A stretch of DNA of 64,000 bases from Pseudomonas putida. GTDB taxonomy: Bacteria; Pseudomonadota; Gammaproteobacteria; Pseudomonadales; Pseudomonadaceae. Location: contig NZ_JAETZZ010000015.1 in the NCBI RefSeq assembly GCF_022627325.1, forward strand, positions 62,001 to 126,000, given 5' to 3'. This document shows positions 1 to 8,341 of the stretch, one piece after another. Every line of letters begins with the position of its first letter. Position 1 is the first letter of the stretch. The notes below the pieces were generated by a model. The model ran no database searches, was not told where the DNA came from, and was given only the letters and a program-made list of their open reading frames with translations. The position numbers and the translations under genes were made by a program.

Positions 1-555
1 TACCGGGTCCATGTCGAGGGCGCCTATAAGGTTACCCGGGCTGCCTGGCCCCATTTACGCGAGCAGAACTGGGGGCGGGTGATCTTCACCGCTTCGACCT
101 CTGGTATTTATGGCAACTTCGGCCAGGCCAATTACGGCATGGCCAAGCTTGGGTTGTATGGCTTGACCCGCACCCTGGCCATCGAGGGGCGCAAGCACGG
201 CGTGCTGGTCAATGCCATCGCGCCCACCGGTGGCACGCGCATGACCGAAGGGCTGATCCCGGCCCAGGTGTTCGAGCGCCTCAAGCCTGAACTGGTCAGC
301 CCCTTGGTGGTTTACCTGGGCAGCGAGCAGTGCCAGAGCAGCGGTGAGCTGTTCGAGGTGGGCGGAGGCTGGATAGGCAAGGTGCGCTGGGAGCGTAGCC
401 TGGGTGTCGGCTTCGACCCGAGGGAAGGGTTCAGCCCTGAGCAGGTGGCCGACAGCTGGAACCAGATGGGTGATTTCGCTGACGCGGTACACCCGCAGGA
501 CAGCCTGCAGGCGTTGCAGCAGATGATGGCGAACCTGCAGCGCTATCCGCTGTAG
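1..555 (+). CDS. Short-chain dehydrogenase/reductase, 3' part only
   Basis: The reading frame is open from the first base, so the start and the NAD(P)-binding N-terminus lie outside the window. What remains is the C-terminal half of a Rossmann-fold SDR. A serine in TASTSGIYG is followed by the YGMAK motif, which is the catalytic Ser-Tyr-Lys set. After the core there is a tail of about 60 residues containing GGGWIGKVRWERS, which resembles SDR domains of the multifunctional 17-beta-hydroxysteroid dehydrogenase (MFE-2) type rather than plain FabG. A 3-hydroxyacyl-CoA or related dehydrogenase is likely. The substrate cannot be read from this fragment. It is convergent with hmgR. Confidence 0.85.
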   Translation, partial: YRVHVEGAYKVTRAAWPHLREQNWGRVIFTASTSGIYGNFGQANYGMAKLGLYGLTRTLAIEGRKHGVLVNAIAPTGGTRMTEGLIPAQVFERLKPELVSPLVVYLGSEQCQSSGELFEVGGGWIGKVRWERSLGVGFDPREGFSPEQVADSWNQMGDFADAVHPQDSLQALQQMMANLQRYPL

Positions 556-596
556 CGTGCGTCCGCCACGCCCCAAACGCCCTATAAATAAAAAAA

Positions 597-618
597 GGCC
601 GCTGCAAGCGCAGCGGCC
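597..618 (-). terminator. Intrinsic terminator downstream of hmgR
   Basis: GGCCGCTGC and its exact complement GCAGCGGCC enclose a 4-base loop. On the minus strand the stem runs straight into seven U residues (A-run at 590-596 on the plus strand). This orientation ends transcription arriving from hmgR. On the plus strand no U-tract follows, so it is a weaker stop for the SDR gene. A second hairpin (TGAAAGGC and GCCTTTCA, 675-699) without a U-tract lies between it and hmgR. The rest of 556-799 shows no gene. Confidence 0.75.
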
Positions 619-799
619 AATCGAGACGTCAGATCAAGGAGCTTCAAAATCAACGTCGGTGAACCTAGCAGGCCTGAAAGGCGGGGGGAGGGCCTTTCAT
701 GCCGGCCAGTGATCCCAGAATAAGCGCTTGATCAGGCAGGAAAAATAGCCCCTTGCGACATTCACCTTTACGTTCCAGGCAACAGTGCCATCGCCCCGC

Positions 800-1582
800 T
801 CAGGCCTTCGGCGAGTAACCCATGCGCCAGCTGGTATTGCCCGCCGCTGCCAGCAGGCGCTGCGCCGCCGGCCCATGTTCATCGGCGTGAAAGATCGAGG
901 TCGGCCCGACTACGGTCATCACCGCAGCGATCTGCCCCATGGCATTGAAAACGGGCGCCGAGAGCGCATCCACGCCCGGCATCAGCAAACCGTGCACATG
1001 GTGCAGGCCCCGTTCGCGAATGCCTGCCAGCAGCCGCTCGTAATCGCCCGCGCTCTGCTGCAGCACGGCAAGTTCCTTGTCGCGCAGCTCCAGGGTTTCG
1101 CGCTCAGGCAGATAGGCCGCAAACACCAGGCCGGTGGACGAGCTGAGCAGCGGCAGCACCGAACCGATCTGGGTCACCACCGTGACCGCCCGTACAGCAG
1201 GCTCGATGCTGACCACCGTGGCTCCCTGATTGCCCCACACGGCGATGAAGCAGCTTTCGTTGAGCTCGTCGCGCAACTGCGACAAGGGCAGCGCCGCCAG
1301 CTTCAGCACATCGATGCTACCCAACGCTGCCAACCCCACGCGCAATGCTTCGCGGCCCAGCCCGTAGTGGTTGGTGGCCGCATCCTGTTCGGCAAAGCCA
1401 CTGGCAATGAGCGCTTGCAGGTAACGGTGCACTTTGCTCGCGGGCATCTGCACGTGCTCGGCCAACCGCGACAGGGAGGTAGACGGGGAGAGCTCGGCGA
1501 GGGCTTTGAGGATGTCGGTGCCGACTTCCGCCGAGCGGACCTTCTGCTTGCCGTTGTCGGTGGGGGGGCTGGCTTTGGCCAT
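800..1582 (-). CDS. hmgR: IclR-family repressor of homogentisate catabolism, HmgR
   Basis: This 260-residue protein has the IclR layout. The N-terminal winged helix-turn-helix lies at about residues 20-80 (DILKALAEL, SLSRLAEHVQMPASKVHRYLQAL). The C-terminal effector domain runs to about 250 and contains GSVLPLLSSSTGLVFAAYLP. In P. putida HmgR represses hmgABC and is released by homogentisate. Divergent placement immediately upstream of hmgA, with a palindrome in the 114-base gap, fits that role. The ATG at 1582 gives a normal family length. Confidence 0.93.
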   Translation of the reverse strand: MAKASPPTDNGKQKVRSAEVGTDILKALAELSPSTSLSRLAEHVQMPASKVHRYLQALIASGFAEQDAATNHYGLGREALRVGLAALGSIDVLKLAALPLSQLRDELNESCFIAVWGNQGATVVSIEPAVRAVTVVTQIGSVLPLLSSSTGLVFAAYLPERETLELRDKELAVLQQSAGDYERLLAGIRERGLHHVHGLLMPGVDALSAPVFNAMGQIAAVMTVVGPTSIFHADEHGPAAQRLLAAAGNTSWRMGYSPKA

Positions 1583-1645
1583 GGGTTACGGGTTTCCGGA
1601 TTCGTCGAGTCGCGCCTTTATAGCTTGACGCATGACACGGAGCAA

Positions 1646-1662
1646 ATTACGTTATTCGTAAT
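1646..1662. promoter_or_regulatory. Likely HmgR operator (17-bp palindrome)
   Basis: ATTACG-N5-CGTAAT is a perfect 17-bp inverted repeat, and a third ATTACG half-site follows at 1666-1671. It lies between hmgR and hmgA, 34 bases before the hmgA start. HmgR of P. putida is reported to bind a 17-bp palindrome in the hmgA promoter, and this is the only such repeat in the gap. The third half-site is additional. Confidence 0.8.
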
Positions 1663-1696
1663 CTGATTACGATAAATATAAAATCCGGAGGCATCG

Positions 1697-2998
1697 ATGA
1701 ACCGCGACACGTCGCCCGACCTTCAGTACCTGAGCGGCTTCGGCAATGAATTCGCCAGTGAAGCACTGCCTGGGGCCCTACCCATCGGGCAGAATTCTCC
1801 GCAGAAGGCCCCCTATGGCCTGTATGCCGAGCTGCTGTCGGGTACGGCGTTCACCATGGCGCGCAGCGAACTGCGCCGGACCTGGTTGTATCGCATCCGC
1901 CCCTCCGCCCTGCACCCGCGCTTCGAACGGCTGGCGCGTCAGCCACTGAACGGGCCGTTGGGCGCCGTCACCCCCAATCGCCTGCGTTGGAACCCTCAAC
2001 CGTTCCCGGCTGAAGCAACCGACTTCATCGAAGGCTGGCTGCCGATGGTAGCCAATTCGGCTGCGGACAAACCGGCGGGGGTGAGTGTCTACATCTACTG
2101 CGCCAACCGCTCGATGGAGCGGGTGTTCTTCAATGCTGACGGTGAACTGCTGATCGTGCCGGAGCAGGGCCGCCTGCGCATCGTCACTGAGCTGGGGCTG
2201 CTGGAGGTCGAGCCGCAGGAGATCGCGGTGATACCGCGCGGCATGAAGTTTCGCGTCGAACTGCCTGATGGCCAGGCCCGTGGCTACATTGCCGAGAACC
2301 ACGGCGCGCCATTGCGCCTGCCGGACCTGGGCCCGATCGGCAGCAATGGCCTGGCCAACCCTCGAGACTTCCTGGCCCCGGTCGCGCACTACGAGGCGGC
2401 TCAAGGCCCGGTGCAACTGGTGCAGAAGTTCCTGGGCGAACACTGGGCCTGCGAGCTGCAGCATTCGCCACTGGACGTGGTGGCCTGGCACGGCAGCAAC
2501 GTGCCCTACAAGTACGACCTGCGCCGTTTCAACACCCTCGGCACGGTCAGCTTCGATCACCCCGACCCTTCGATCTTCACCGTATTGACCTCACCGACCA
2601 GCGTGCACGGTCTGGCCAACATGGACTTCGTGATTTTCCCACCGCGCTGGATGGTGGCCGAGAATACCTTCCGTCCACCGTGGTTCCACCGCAACCTGAT
2701 GAACGAGTTCATGGGGCTGATCAGCGGTGCCTACGATGCCAAGGCCGAAGGTTTCCTGCCCGGCGGCGCGTCGCTGCACGGGGTGATGAGCGCCCACGGG
2801 CCCGATGCCGAGACCTGCGAGAAAGCCATCGCCGCTGACCTCGCGCCGCACAAGATCGACAACACCATGGCCTTCATGTTCGAGACCAGCCAGGTGCTGC
2901 GCCCGAGCCTGCAGGCCCTCGAATGCCCGCAGTTGCAGGCCGACTACGATAGTTGCTGGGCCACCTTGCCGAGCACCTTCAACCCGAACCGGAGATAA
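1697..2998 (+). CDS. hmgA: Homogentisate 1,2-dioxygenase
   Basis: It cleaves the ring of homogentisate with O2 to give maleylacetoacetate, in the cytoplasm, using a non-haem Fe(II). The 433 residues match the family. The iron ligands fall at His331 and Glu337 (in FHRNLMNEF) and His367 (in MSAHGP), with the catalytic His288 in FDHPDP. These are the positions known for the P. putida enzyme. A GGAGG ribosome site at 1687-1691 fixes the ATG at 1697. It is first of the hmgABC operon, and hmgB begins three bases after its stop. Confidence 0.97.
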   Translation: MNRDTSPDLQYLSGFGNEFASEALPGALPIGQNSPQKAPYGLYAELLSGTAFTMARSELRRTWLYRIRPSALHPRFERLARQPLNGPLGAVTPNRLRWNPQPFPAEATDFIEGWLPMVANSAADKPAGVSVYIYCANRSMERVFFNADGELLIVPEQGRLRIVTELGLLEVEPQEIAVIPRGMKFRVELPDGQARGYIAENHGAPLRLPDLGPIGSNGLANPRDFLAPVAHYEAAQGPVQLVQKFLGEHWACELQHSPLDVVAWHGSNVPYKYDLRRFNTLGTVSFDHPDPSIFTVLTSPTSVHGLANMDFVIFPPRWMVAENTFRPPWFHRNLMNEFMGLISGAYDAKAEGFLPGGASLHGVMSAHGPDAETCEKAIAADLAPHKIDNTMAFMFETSQVLRPSLQALECPQLQADYDSCWATLPSTFNPNRR

Positions 2999-3001
2999 CC
3001 C

Positions 3002-4294
3002 ATGAACCAGTCCGCCATTGCCCGTAGTTGGGTAGAGCACGCCAACGGGCACAGCGACTTCCCGCTGCAGAACCTGCCGCTGGGCATCTTCAGCCGCCCA
3101 GGTGAAACGCCGCGCTGCGGCGTTGCCATCGGTGATGCGGTTCTCGACCTGGAGGCCGTACTGGCTGCCGGGCTGTTCGAGGGCCAGGCCAAGGCTGCGG
3201 TGGAGGCTACCCGTGGTGGTGCGCTGAACGCCTTTTTCGCCCTCGGCCGTGAGGCCCGCGTGGCGCTGCGCGAGCGATTGTTGGCGTTGTTGGGCGAACA
3301 CAGCGAGCACCAGGCGGTGCTCAAAGGGGCGCTGCATCCTGCCAGCGATTGCCAATTGCACCTGCCAGCCAAGGTCGGCGACTACACCGATTTCTATGTC
3401 GGCATTCAGCACGCCACCAACGTCGGCAAGCTGTTCCGCCCCGATAACCCACTGCTGCCCAACTACAAGTACGTGCCGATCGGCTACCACGGCCGCGCCT
3501 CGACCCTGCGCCCGTCCGGCACCGATGTACGCCGCCCCAAGGGCCAGACGCTGCCCGCCGGGCACACCGAACCGACCTTCGGCCCGTGCGCGCGCCTGGA
3601 TTACGAACTTGAGCTGGGTATCTGGATTGCCCAGGGGAACGAGATGGGGCAGGCGATTCCGATCGCGCAAGCCGATCAGCACCTGGCTGGCCTGTGCCTG
3701 CTCAACGATTGGTCGGCGCGTGATATCCAGGCCTGGGAATACCAGCCGCTGGGGCCGTTCCTGTCCAAGAGCTTCATCACCACGCTGTCGCCCTGGGTGG
3801 TCACCGCCGAGGCCCTGGAGCCTTTCCGTTGCGCCCAGCCGGCACGCCCGCAAGGTGATCCGCAACCGTTGCCCTACCTGCTCGACCCGCGTGACCAGGC
3901 CCACGGTGCCTTCGACATCGAACTGGAAGTGCTGCTGCTGACTGAGCGCATGCGTGAACAGGGCTTGCCGGCCCACCGCCTGGCGCTGAGCAACACCCTG
4001 AACATGTACTGGACCGTGGCACAGCTGATCGCCCATCACAGTGTCAACGGCTGCCAGTTGCAGCCAGGCGACCTGTTCGGTTCGGGCACGCTGTCCGGTG
4101 CTTCGCCCGATGCTTACGGCAGCCTGCTGGAGACCACCTTGGGTGGCAAGCAGCCGGTGGAGCTGGCCAGTGGCGAGCAGCGCAAGTTCCTCGAGGACGG
4201 CGATGAAATCATCCTGCGTGCCCGTTGCAAGCGGGATGGCGTGGCCAGCATCGGCTTTGGTGAGTGCCGCGGCAAGGTCATTGCCGCCAACTGA
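3002..4294 (+). CDS. hmgB: Fumarylacetoacetase
   Basis: It hydrolyses fumarylacetoacetate to fumarate and acetoacetate, the last step of tyrosine breakdown. The 430-residue protein has the N-terminal FAH domain (about 1-120) followed by the catalytic barrel. Visible motifs are YTDFYVGIQHATNVGKLF (metal and catalytic residues), PIGYHGRAS, and LNDWSARDIQAWEYQPLGPF. It is second in the operon, separated from hmgA by three bases and from the isomerase gene by twelve. Confidence 0.97.
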   Translation: MNQSAIARSWVEHANGHSDFPLQNLPLGIFSRPGETPRCGVAIGDAVLDLEAVLAAGLFEGQAKAAVEATRGGALNAFFALGREARVALRERLLALLGEHSEHQAVLKGALHPASDCQLHLPAKVGDYTDFYVGIQHATNVGKLFRPDNPLLPNYKYVPIGYHGRASTLRPSGTDVRRPKGQTLPAGHTEPTFGPCARLDYELELGIWIAQGNEMGQAIPIAQADQHLAGLCLLNDWSARDIQAWEYQPLGPFLSKSFITTLSPWVVTAEALEPFRCAQPARPQGDPQPLPYLLDPRDQAHGAFDIELEVLLLTERMREQGLPAHRLALSNTLNMYWTVAQLIAHHSVNGCQLQPGDLFGSGTLSGASPDAYGSLLETTLGGKQPVELASGEQRKFLEDGDEIILRARCKRDGVASIGFGECRGKVIAAN

Positions 4295-4306
4295 GGGAGC
4301 AGGGTA

Positions 4307-4939
4307 ATGGAGCTGTACACCTACTACCGTTCCACCTCTTCCTACCGGGTGCGTATCGCGTTGGCGCTCAAGGGCCTGGATTACCAGGCCCTGCCGGTCA
4401 ACCTGCTCAAGGGCGAGCAGCGCGGCACCGAGTATGCAGCGGTGAACCCGCAGGGCCGGGTACCGGCGCTGCGTACCGACGATGCCCAGCTGCTGGTGCA
4501 GTCGCCGGCGATCATCGAGTACCTGGAAGAGGTTTATCCACAGCCTGCGCTGTTGCCCAGTGGCGCTGCAGCGAGGGCCAAGGTGCGCGGTGTGGCGGCC
4601 ATCATCGGTTGCGACATCCACCCGTTGCACAACGTCAGTGTGCTCAACCAGTTACGCCAGTTGGGCCATGACGAGGCCCAGGTCAACCAGTGGATCGCCC
4701 ACTGGATTGGCCAAGGCCTGGCGGCTGTAGAGCAACTGATCGGCGACGATGGCTACTGCTTTGGTGAGGCGCCGGGGCTGGCGGATGTCTATCTGCTGCC
4801 GCAACTGTATGCGGCCGAGCGATTCAATGTCGACCTTGGCAGCTATCCGCGCATCCGCCGGGTCATGGCATTGGCCGCCAGGCATGCTGCATTCGCCATG
4901 GCGCACCCGTCCTGCCAGCCGGATACACCGGCTCAATGA
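4307..4939 (+). CDS. hmgC: Maleylacetoacetate isomerase (zeta-class glutathione transferase)
   Basis: It isomerises maleylacetoacetate to fumarylacetoacetate with glutathione as cofactor. The 210 residues form a thioredoxin-like N-terminal domain with STSSYRVRIAL, the zeta-class serine-rich glutathione site, and NPQGRVPAL. The helical C-terminal domain begins at about residue 90. It is third in hmgABC. The stop codon overlaps the end of the convergent SirB1-type gene by seven bases, so no room is left for a separate terminator. Confidence 0.95.
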   Translation: MELYTYYRSTSSYRVRIALALKGLDYQALPVNLLKGEQRGTEYAAVNPQGRVPALRTDDAQLLVQSPAIIEYLEEVYPQPALLPSGAAARAKVRGVAAIIGCDIHPLHNVSVLNQLRQLGHDEAQVNQWIAHWIGQGLAAVEQLIGDDGYCFGEAPGLADVYLLPQLYAAERFNVDLGSYPRIRRVMALAARHAAFAMAHPSCQPDTPAQ

Positions 4940-5739
4940 ATCGAACGCTTGGCCAGCGGTAACTGGCCGATACGTTCGGTCAGTTTCAGGCGCTGCACCG
5001 GATCCTCGGTGAGCAGCAAGGCATGCTCCAGGTCGAAGCGTTCGGCCTGGGGGCAATCGAGGTGCTGGTAGAGCGAGGCGCGGGTCATGTAGTCGCTCAC
5101 TTGCACCGGGCCCAATTGCATGACCCGTTCGGCGTCGATCAGCGCGGCCAGGTGGTTGTCATTGCTGATATGCAACTGGCGCAAATTACGCGAAAGGCGC
5201 TGCAGCATCTGGGCCGGGGTAGCCGTTCGCAGGTGCTCGGCTGTCAGTGGCACGTGCGGGCCAAACTGGCGGGCCAGCAACTCGCGGCAATCATTGGGGT
5301 ACAGGCGCCGGCCACCGCAAGGGTCGAGCAGGTGATCGGCACCGGGTACGCGCAGCAGAAAGTGCCCTGGGAATGCCACACCCTCCAGCGCTATGCACAG
5401 GCGCCGGGCCAGTTCCAGGGTGATGATGGCCAGCGCCAGCGGTTGGCCCCGGCGGCGTTGCAAAACCTTGTCCATCAGTGCTGCCTGCGGGCGCAGAGGG
5501 TGGTATTCATCCTGCTGGAAGCCCAGCGCATTGAGTTGGCGCAGCAGTGGCTGGGCCAGCTCGCACACCGGCAGCATCGGCAGGCTGGCACTGATTTCGG
5601 CTTGCAGGTGGTGCAGGCTGGCAAGGCTGGTGGCAGGCTCGACCTGGTGATCGTGCTCGGCGGCCATCCACAAGGCAGCCTCCAGCAAGGCGACCGGTTC
5701 GCGTTCCAGGCAGGCCAGGCAGGCTTGGCGTGGGTTCAT
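4933..5739 (-). CDS. SirB1-family transglutaminase-like/TPR protein
   Basis: The 268 residues match the SirB1 family. A transglutaminase-like fold covers about residues 30-180 (QRRRGQPLALAIITLELARR, VAFPGHFLLRV, DPCGGRRLY), and a short tetratricopeptide region follows near 190-260. The biochemical role of the family is not established, so I assign none. The gene faces hmgC and overlaps its end by seven bases. It is unlikely to belong to homogentisate catabolism because it is transcribed the other way. Confidence 0.8.
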   Translation of the reverse strand: MNPRQACLACLEREPVALLEAALWMAAEHDHQVEPATSLASLHHLQAEISASLPMLPVCELAQPLLRQLNALGFQQDEYHPLRPQAALMDKVLQRRRGQPLALAIITLELARRLCIALEGVAFPGHFLLRVPGADHLLDPCGGRRLYPNDCRELLARQFGPHVPLTAEHLRTATPAQMLQRLSRNLRQLHISNDNHLAALIDAERVMQLGPVQVSDYMTRASLYQHLDCPQAERFDLEHALLLTEDPVQRLKLTERIGQLPLAKRSIH

Positions 5740-5864
5740 CGGGGCATCTCCACATACCCTTGAGTAATAGCGCTGGCGGGGTGATTCGTCCAGTGGTCCG
5801 GTAGCAGCTTGGCCTGCATGCGGATGCCTATACTGCTAGGAGCACCTCGCAGGGGAGCCCGCCG

Positions 5865-6884
5865 ATGTTCGCGCTGATGCAAAGCACCCGCACCCAGTCA
5901 CTGCACCTGTTCAATGACCCCCAAACCGGCCTGAAGGCGGTTCTGGCCATTCATAACGAGATTCGCGGCCCGGCACTGGGTGGTTGCCGTTACCTGCCCT
6001 ATGCAGACGACGAGAGTGCCATGGCCGATGCCATTCGGCTGGCGCAAGGCATGAGCTACAAGGCGGCGCTGGCCGGGCTGGCATTGGGGGGTGGCAAGGC
6101 GGTGGTCATGCGCAACCCGCACGTGGAAAACCGCGCGGCACTGTTCGAGGCGCTGGGGCACTGCATCGATACCCTGCAGGGGCGTTTCATCGTCGCTGTG
6201 GACAGCGGCACCTCCACGCTGGACATGGATTGCATCGCCCAGAGCACGCCCCATGTGACCAGCACAACGGCCTCGGGTGACCCCTCGCCGCATGCGGCGA
6301 TGGGCGTGTTTGCCGGCATCCGTGCGACCTGCCTGGCCCGCCTGGGCAGCAGTGACCTCAAAGGCTTGCGCATTGCGGTGCAAGGCCTGGGCAACGTGGG
6401 TTATGCACTGGCCGAGCAATTGTACGCAGCAGGTGCCGAGTTGCTGGTGAGTGACCTGGACCCCGGTCGGGTGCGGCTGGCCGTGGAGCAGTTCAACGCC
6501 CATCCGGTGACCAACGACGCCTTGATCAGTACGCCCTGCGACATTTTTGCGCCGTGTGGCGTGGGCCCGGTACTCAATGGCCAGACGGTGATGCAACTGC
6601 GCTGTGCTGCGGTGGCCGGGGCGGCGAACAATCAGCTGACCACCTTGCAGGTGGCTGACCAGTTGGAGTCCCGCGGGATTCTTTATGCCCCGGACTACGT
6701 GATCAATGCCGGTGGTTTGATCTACGTGGCAATGAAGCACCGCGGCGAAGAATTGGCGACCATCACCGCGCACCTGGCGCGCATCCCGACGCGCCTGACC
6801 GAGGTGTTTGCCCACGCCCAGGCCGAGAAGCGCTCCCCAGCGCGCGTGGCGCAGATGCTGGCCGAGCGGTTGCTATACGGCTGA
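5865..6884 (+). CDS. ldh: Leucine dehydrogenase-family (Glu/Leu/Phe/Val dehydrogenase)
   Basis: The 339 residues match the octameric branched-chain amino-acid dehydrogenases, which convert L-leucine, valine or isoleucine with NAD+ to the oxo acid and ammonia. The N-terminal domain carries GMSYKAALAGLALGGGKAVV with the catalytic lysines. The NAD domain begins near residue 170 at VQGLGNVGYALAEQL. Substrate preference (leucine, valine or phenylalanine) cannot be settled from sequence alone. The start ATG at 5865 follows a purine-rich site. It is monocistronic, and its neighbours face other ways. Confidence 0.88.
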   Translation: MFALMQSTRTQSLHLFNDPQTGLKAVLAIHNEIRGPALGGCRYLPYADDESAMADAIRLAQGMSYKAALAGLALGGGKAVVMRNPHVENRAALFEALGHCIDTLQGRFIVAVDSGTSTLDMDCIAQSTPHVTSTTASGDPSPHAAMGVFAGIRATCLARLGSSDLKGLRIAVQGLGNVGYALAEQLYAAGAELLVSDLDPGRVRLAVEQFNAHPVTNDALISTPCDIFAPCGVGPVLNGQTVMQLRCAAVAGAANNQLTTLQVADQLESRGILYAPDYVINAGGLIYVAMKHRGEELATITAHLARIPTRLTEVFAHAQAEKRSPARVAQMLAERLLYG

Positions 6885-6890
6885 CACTGC

Positions 6891-6909
6891 ACGGCGGCCC
6901 TGCCGCCGT
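6891..6909. terminator. Hairpin between convergent ldh and yebG
   Basis: ACGGCGG and CCGCCGT pair around a five-base loop in the 28-base gap between the two convergent genes. There is no U-tract on either strand, so it may stall polymerase or protect 3' ends rather than act as a strong intrinsic terminator. Confidence 0.45.
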
Positions 6910-6912
6910 AGA

Positions 6913-7176
6913 TCATTGGGCAGCGTCAGTGTCCAACAACTCACTCAAGGCGTCCGGCTGGCTCTTGAATGCCCGCGCGAACACGTCGCGGTTCTTCGCC
7001 ATGTAAATGCCGGCTTCCTCGACCTGTTGCTCGGTCAGCGAAGGCACCGCCTTCTGCAGCACCTCGGCCAGGCGCTCGGCCAGTTCGAGCATCTTGTCGT
7101 GACGATCTGCTTCGGCCTTATCCATGAACAAGCGCTCCGGGTCGCGGCTGCTGCGGTACACCACTTCGACGGCCAT
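6913..7176 (-). CDS. yebG: YebG-family DNA-damage-inducible protein
   Basis: The 87 residues begin MAVEVVYRSSRDPERLFMDKAEADRHDK, as in YebG. The body is helical (ELAERLAEVLQKA, LTEQQVEEAGIYMAKNRDVFARAFK). The exact biochemical role is unknown. In E. coli the gene belongs to the SOS regulon. Here an ideal LexA box stands 41 bases upstream of the start, which supports SOS control. Confidence 0.92.
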   Translation of the reverse strand: MAVEVVYRSSRDPERLFMDKAEADRHDKMLELAERLAEVLQKAVPSLTEQQVEEAGIYMAKNRDVFARAFKSQPDALSELLDTDAAQ

Positions 7177-7216
7177 TCATCACCTCTGTGCCTTTTTGCG
7201 GTTGGTTGATCGATTA

Positions 7217-7232
7217 CTGTATGCGCATACAG
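7217..7232. promoter_or_regulatory. LexA (SOS) box
   Basis: CTGTATGCGCATACAG fits the CTG-N10-CAG LexA consensus and is a perfect palindrome. The symmetry extends four bases on each side, giving 24 bp at 7213-7236. It lies 41 bases upstream of yebG. It is also in the upstream region of the divergent psiE-family gene, about 170 bases from that start. Confidence 0.9.
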
Positions 7233-7403
7233 TAATGGCAATCGTACCTCAGGTGCAACCCTTGCCGCAAAAAAGCGTAGCCCACAGGTGCCTTGCGGCA
7301 ATTGGCCGCCTTCCAAAGCAGGGGCCTGGCCCTTTAACTGCATGGCACAAGCGTCACATGCGTGACGCACCATCCTTCATGTCGTATCGGGGAATCGCAC
7401 ATC

Positions 7404-7874
7404 GTGAACATCAAATGGGCAGAAAAGCTGCGCAAGGGCCTGCACGGCTCGGCCGACTCGCTGGGCAATCTGTGTGTAGAAGGGTTCCACTACCTTGCCC
7501 TGTTCGGCATCGGCGCCATTACCGCCTACGCGGCGGTGATGACGTTCCTGGACATGCTCGGCAAGGGTGGCATCAGCGTCGATGACATTCTGTTGCTGTT
7601 CATCTACCTGGAGCTCGGGGCGATGGTCGGGATCTATTTCAAGACCAACCACATGCCTATCCGCTTCCTGCTGTATGTGGCGATCACCGCGCTGACGCGC
7701 CTGCTGATCGGTGATGTGTCGCACCACAAGGCGCCGGATGAGGGGCTGCTGTACCTGTGCGGGGGCATCCTGCTGCTGGCGTTTTCGATCCTGGTGGTGC
7801 GCTACGCCTCTTACCGTTACCCCTCGACCAAGGTGCTGGACGCCAATGGCAAGGCAGTGGAGGACGGCAAGTAG
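7404..7874 (+). CDS. PsiE-family (phosphate-starvation-inducible) inner-membrane protein
   Basis: A 156-residue protein with four predicted membrane spans (about 29-52, 63-80, 88-105, 117-135), loops KTNHMPIRFLLY and DVSHHKAPDE, and a short basic tail, matching PsiE. Function is unknown. E. coli psiE responds to phosphate starvation. I chose the GTG at 7404 because GGGGA lies ten bases upstream and the protein then begins NIKWAEKL like its relatives. An in-frame ATG at 7362 has no ribosome site. It shares its upstream region with yebG. Confidence 0.85.
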   Translation: MNIKWAEKLRKGLHGSADSLGNLCVEGFHYLALFGIGAITAYAAVMTFLDMLGKGGISVDDILLLFIYLELGAMVGIYFKTNHMPIRFLLYVAITALTRLLIGDVSHHKAPDEGLLYLCGGILLLAFSILVVRYASYRYPSTKVLDANGKAVEDGK

Positions 7875-7877
7875 CCG

Positions 7878-8168
7878 TCAGTTGGCGATGGCGTGACTTG
7901 GCTGCTGGCGCGGGTCGCGGGTGAGGGCGGCCAGCACCTGCAAAGGGTTCTGCCCCAGTTCGATGGCCAGGCCCAGGCGTATGCTGTCGATGACCCGCTG
8001 CAGGCGCACCGGGTCGTTGCGCTGGGCCTGGGTGATCAGGCGCTTGGCGACCACGCCGGCATCATCGGACAAGGTCAGCATGATGCTGCCGTCCAGGCGC
8101 TCGATGCTCAGGTTGACGCGGTACTCGGGGGCGAAGGCGGCGCTGATCTGCTCGAATGGATTGTTCAT
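7878..8168 (-). CDS. DUF3509-family small protein
   Basis: A 96-residue cytoplasmic protein beginning MNNPFEQISAAFAPEYRVNLSIERLDGSIMLTL, typical of the Pseudomonas-restricted DUF3509 family (about 90 residues). No function is known. The internal ATG at 8168 was chosen over one at 8276 because the extra residues are not conserved-looking and relatives start here. It is convergent with the psiE-family gene, with only three bases between the stop codons. Confidence 0.8.
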   Translation of the reverse strand: MNNPFEQISAAFAPEYRVNLSIERLDGSIMLTLSDDAGVVAKRLITQAQRNDPVRLQRVIDSIRLGLAIELGQNPLQVLAALTRDPRQQPSHAIAN

Positions 8169-8341
8169 GGTCTGGGCCTGCAATAGGTGATTGCAGGAAT
8201 TGACCGGGTAGGTGCCGGGTTGGTTCAGGGCATTTGATCGGTAGCCTGGCATCAACAGGGCAAGGCAATTAGCCACTAGTGTGGCTACACTCTTTTGACC
8301 AAAGCCGCGATGGCTGGCCTCTGGCCTGCAAAGGAGTGCCC

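Noticed and set aside
2591..4630. A 679-codon open frame antisense to hmgA, hmgB and hmgC
   Set aside because: GC-rich coding DNA leaves long open frames on the other strand. This one is antisense to three clear enzymes, and its protein is low in recognisable domains.
7362..7403. An N-terminal extension of the PsiE-family protein from an ATG at 7362
   Set aside because: No ribosome site lies before that ATG, while GGGGA precedes the GTG at 7404, from which the protein matches its family.
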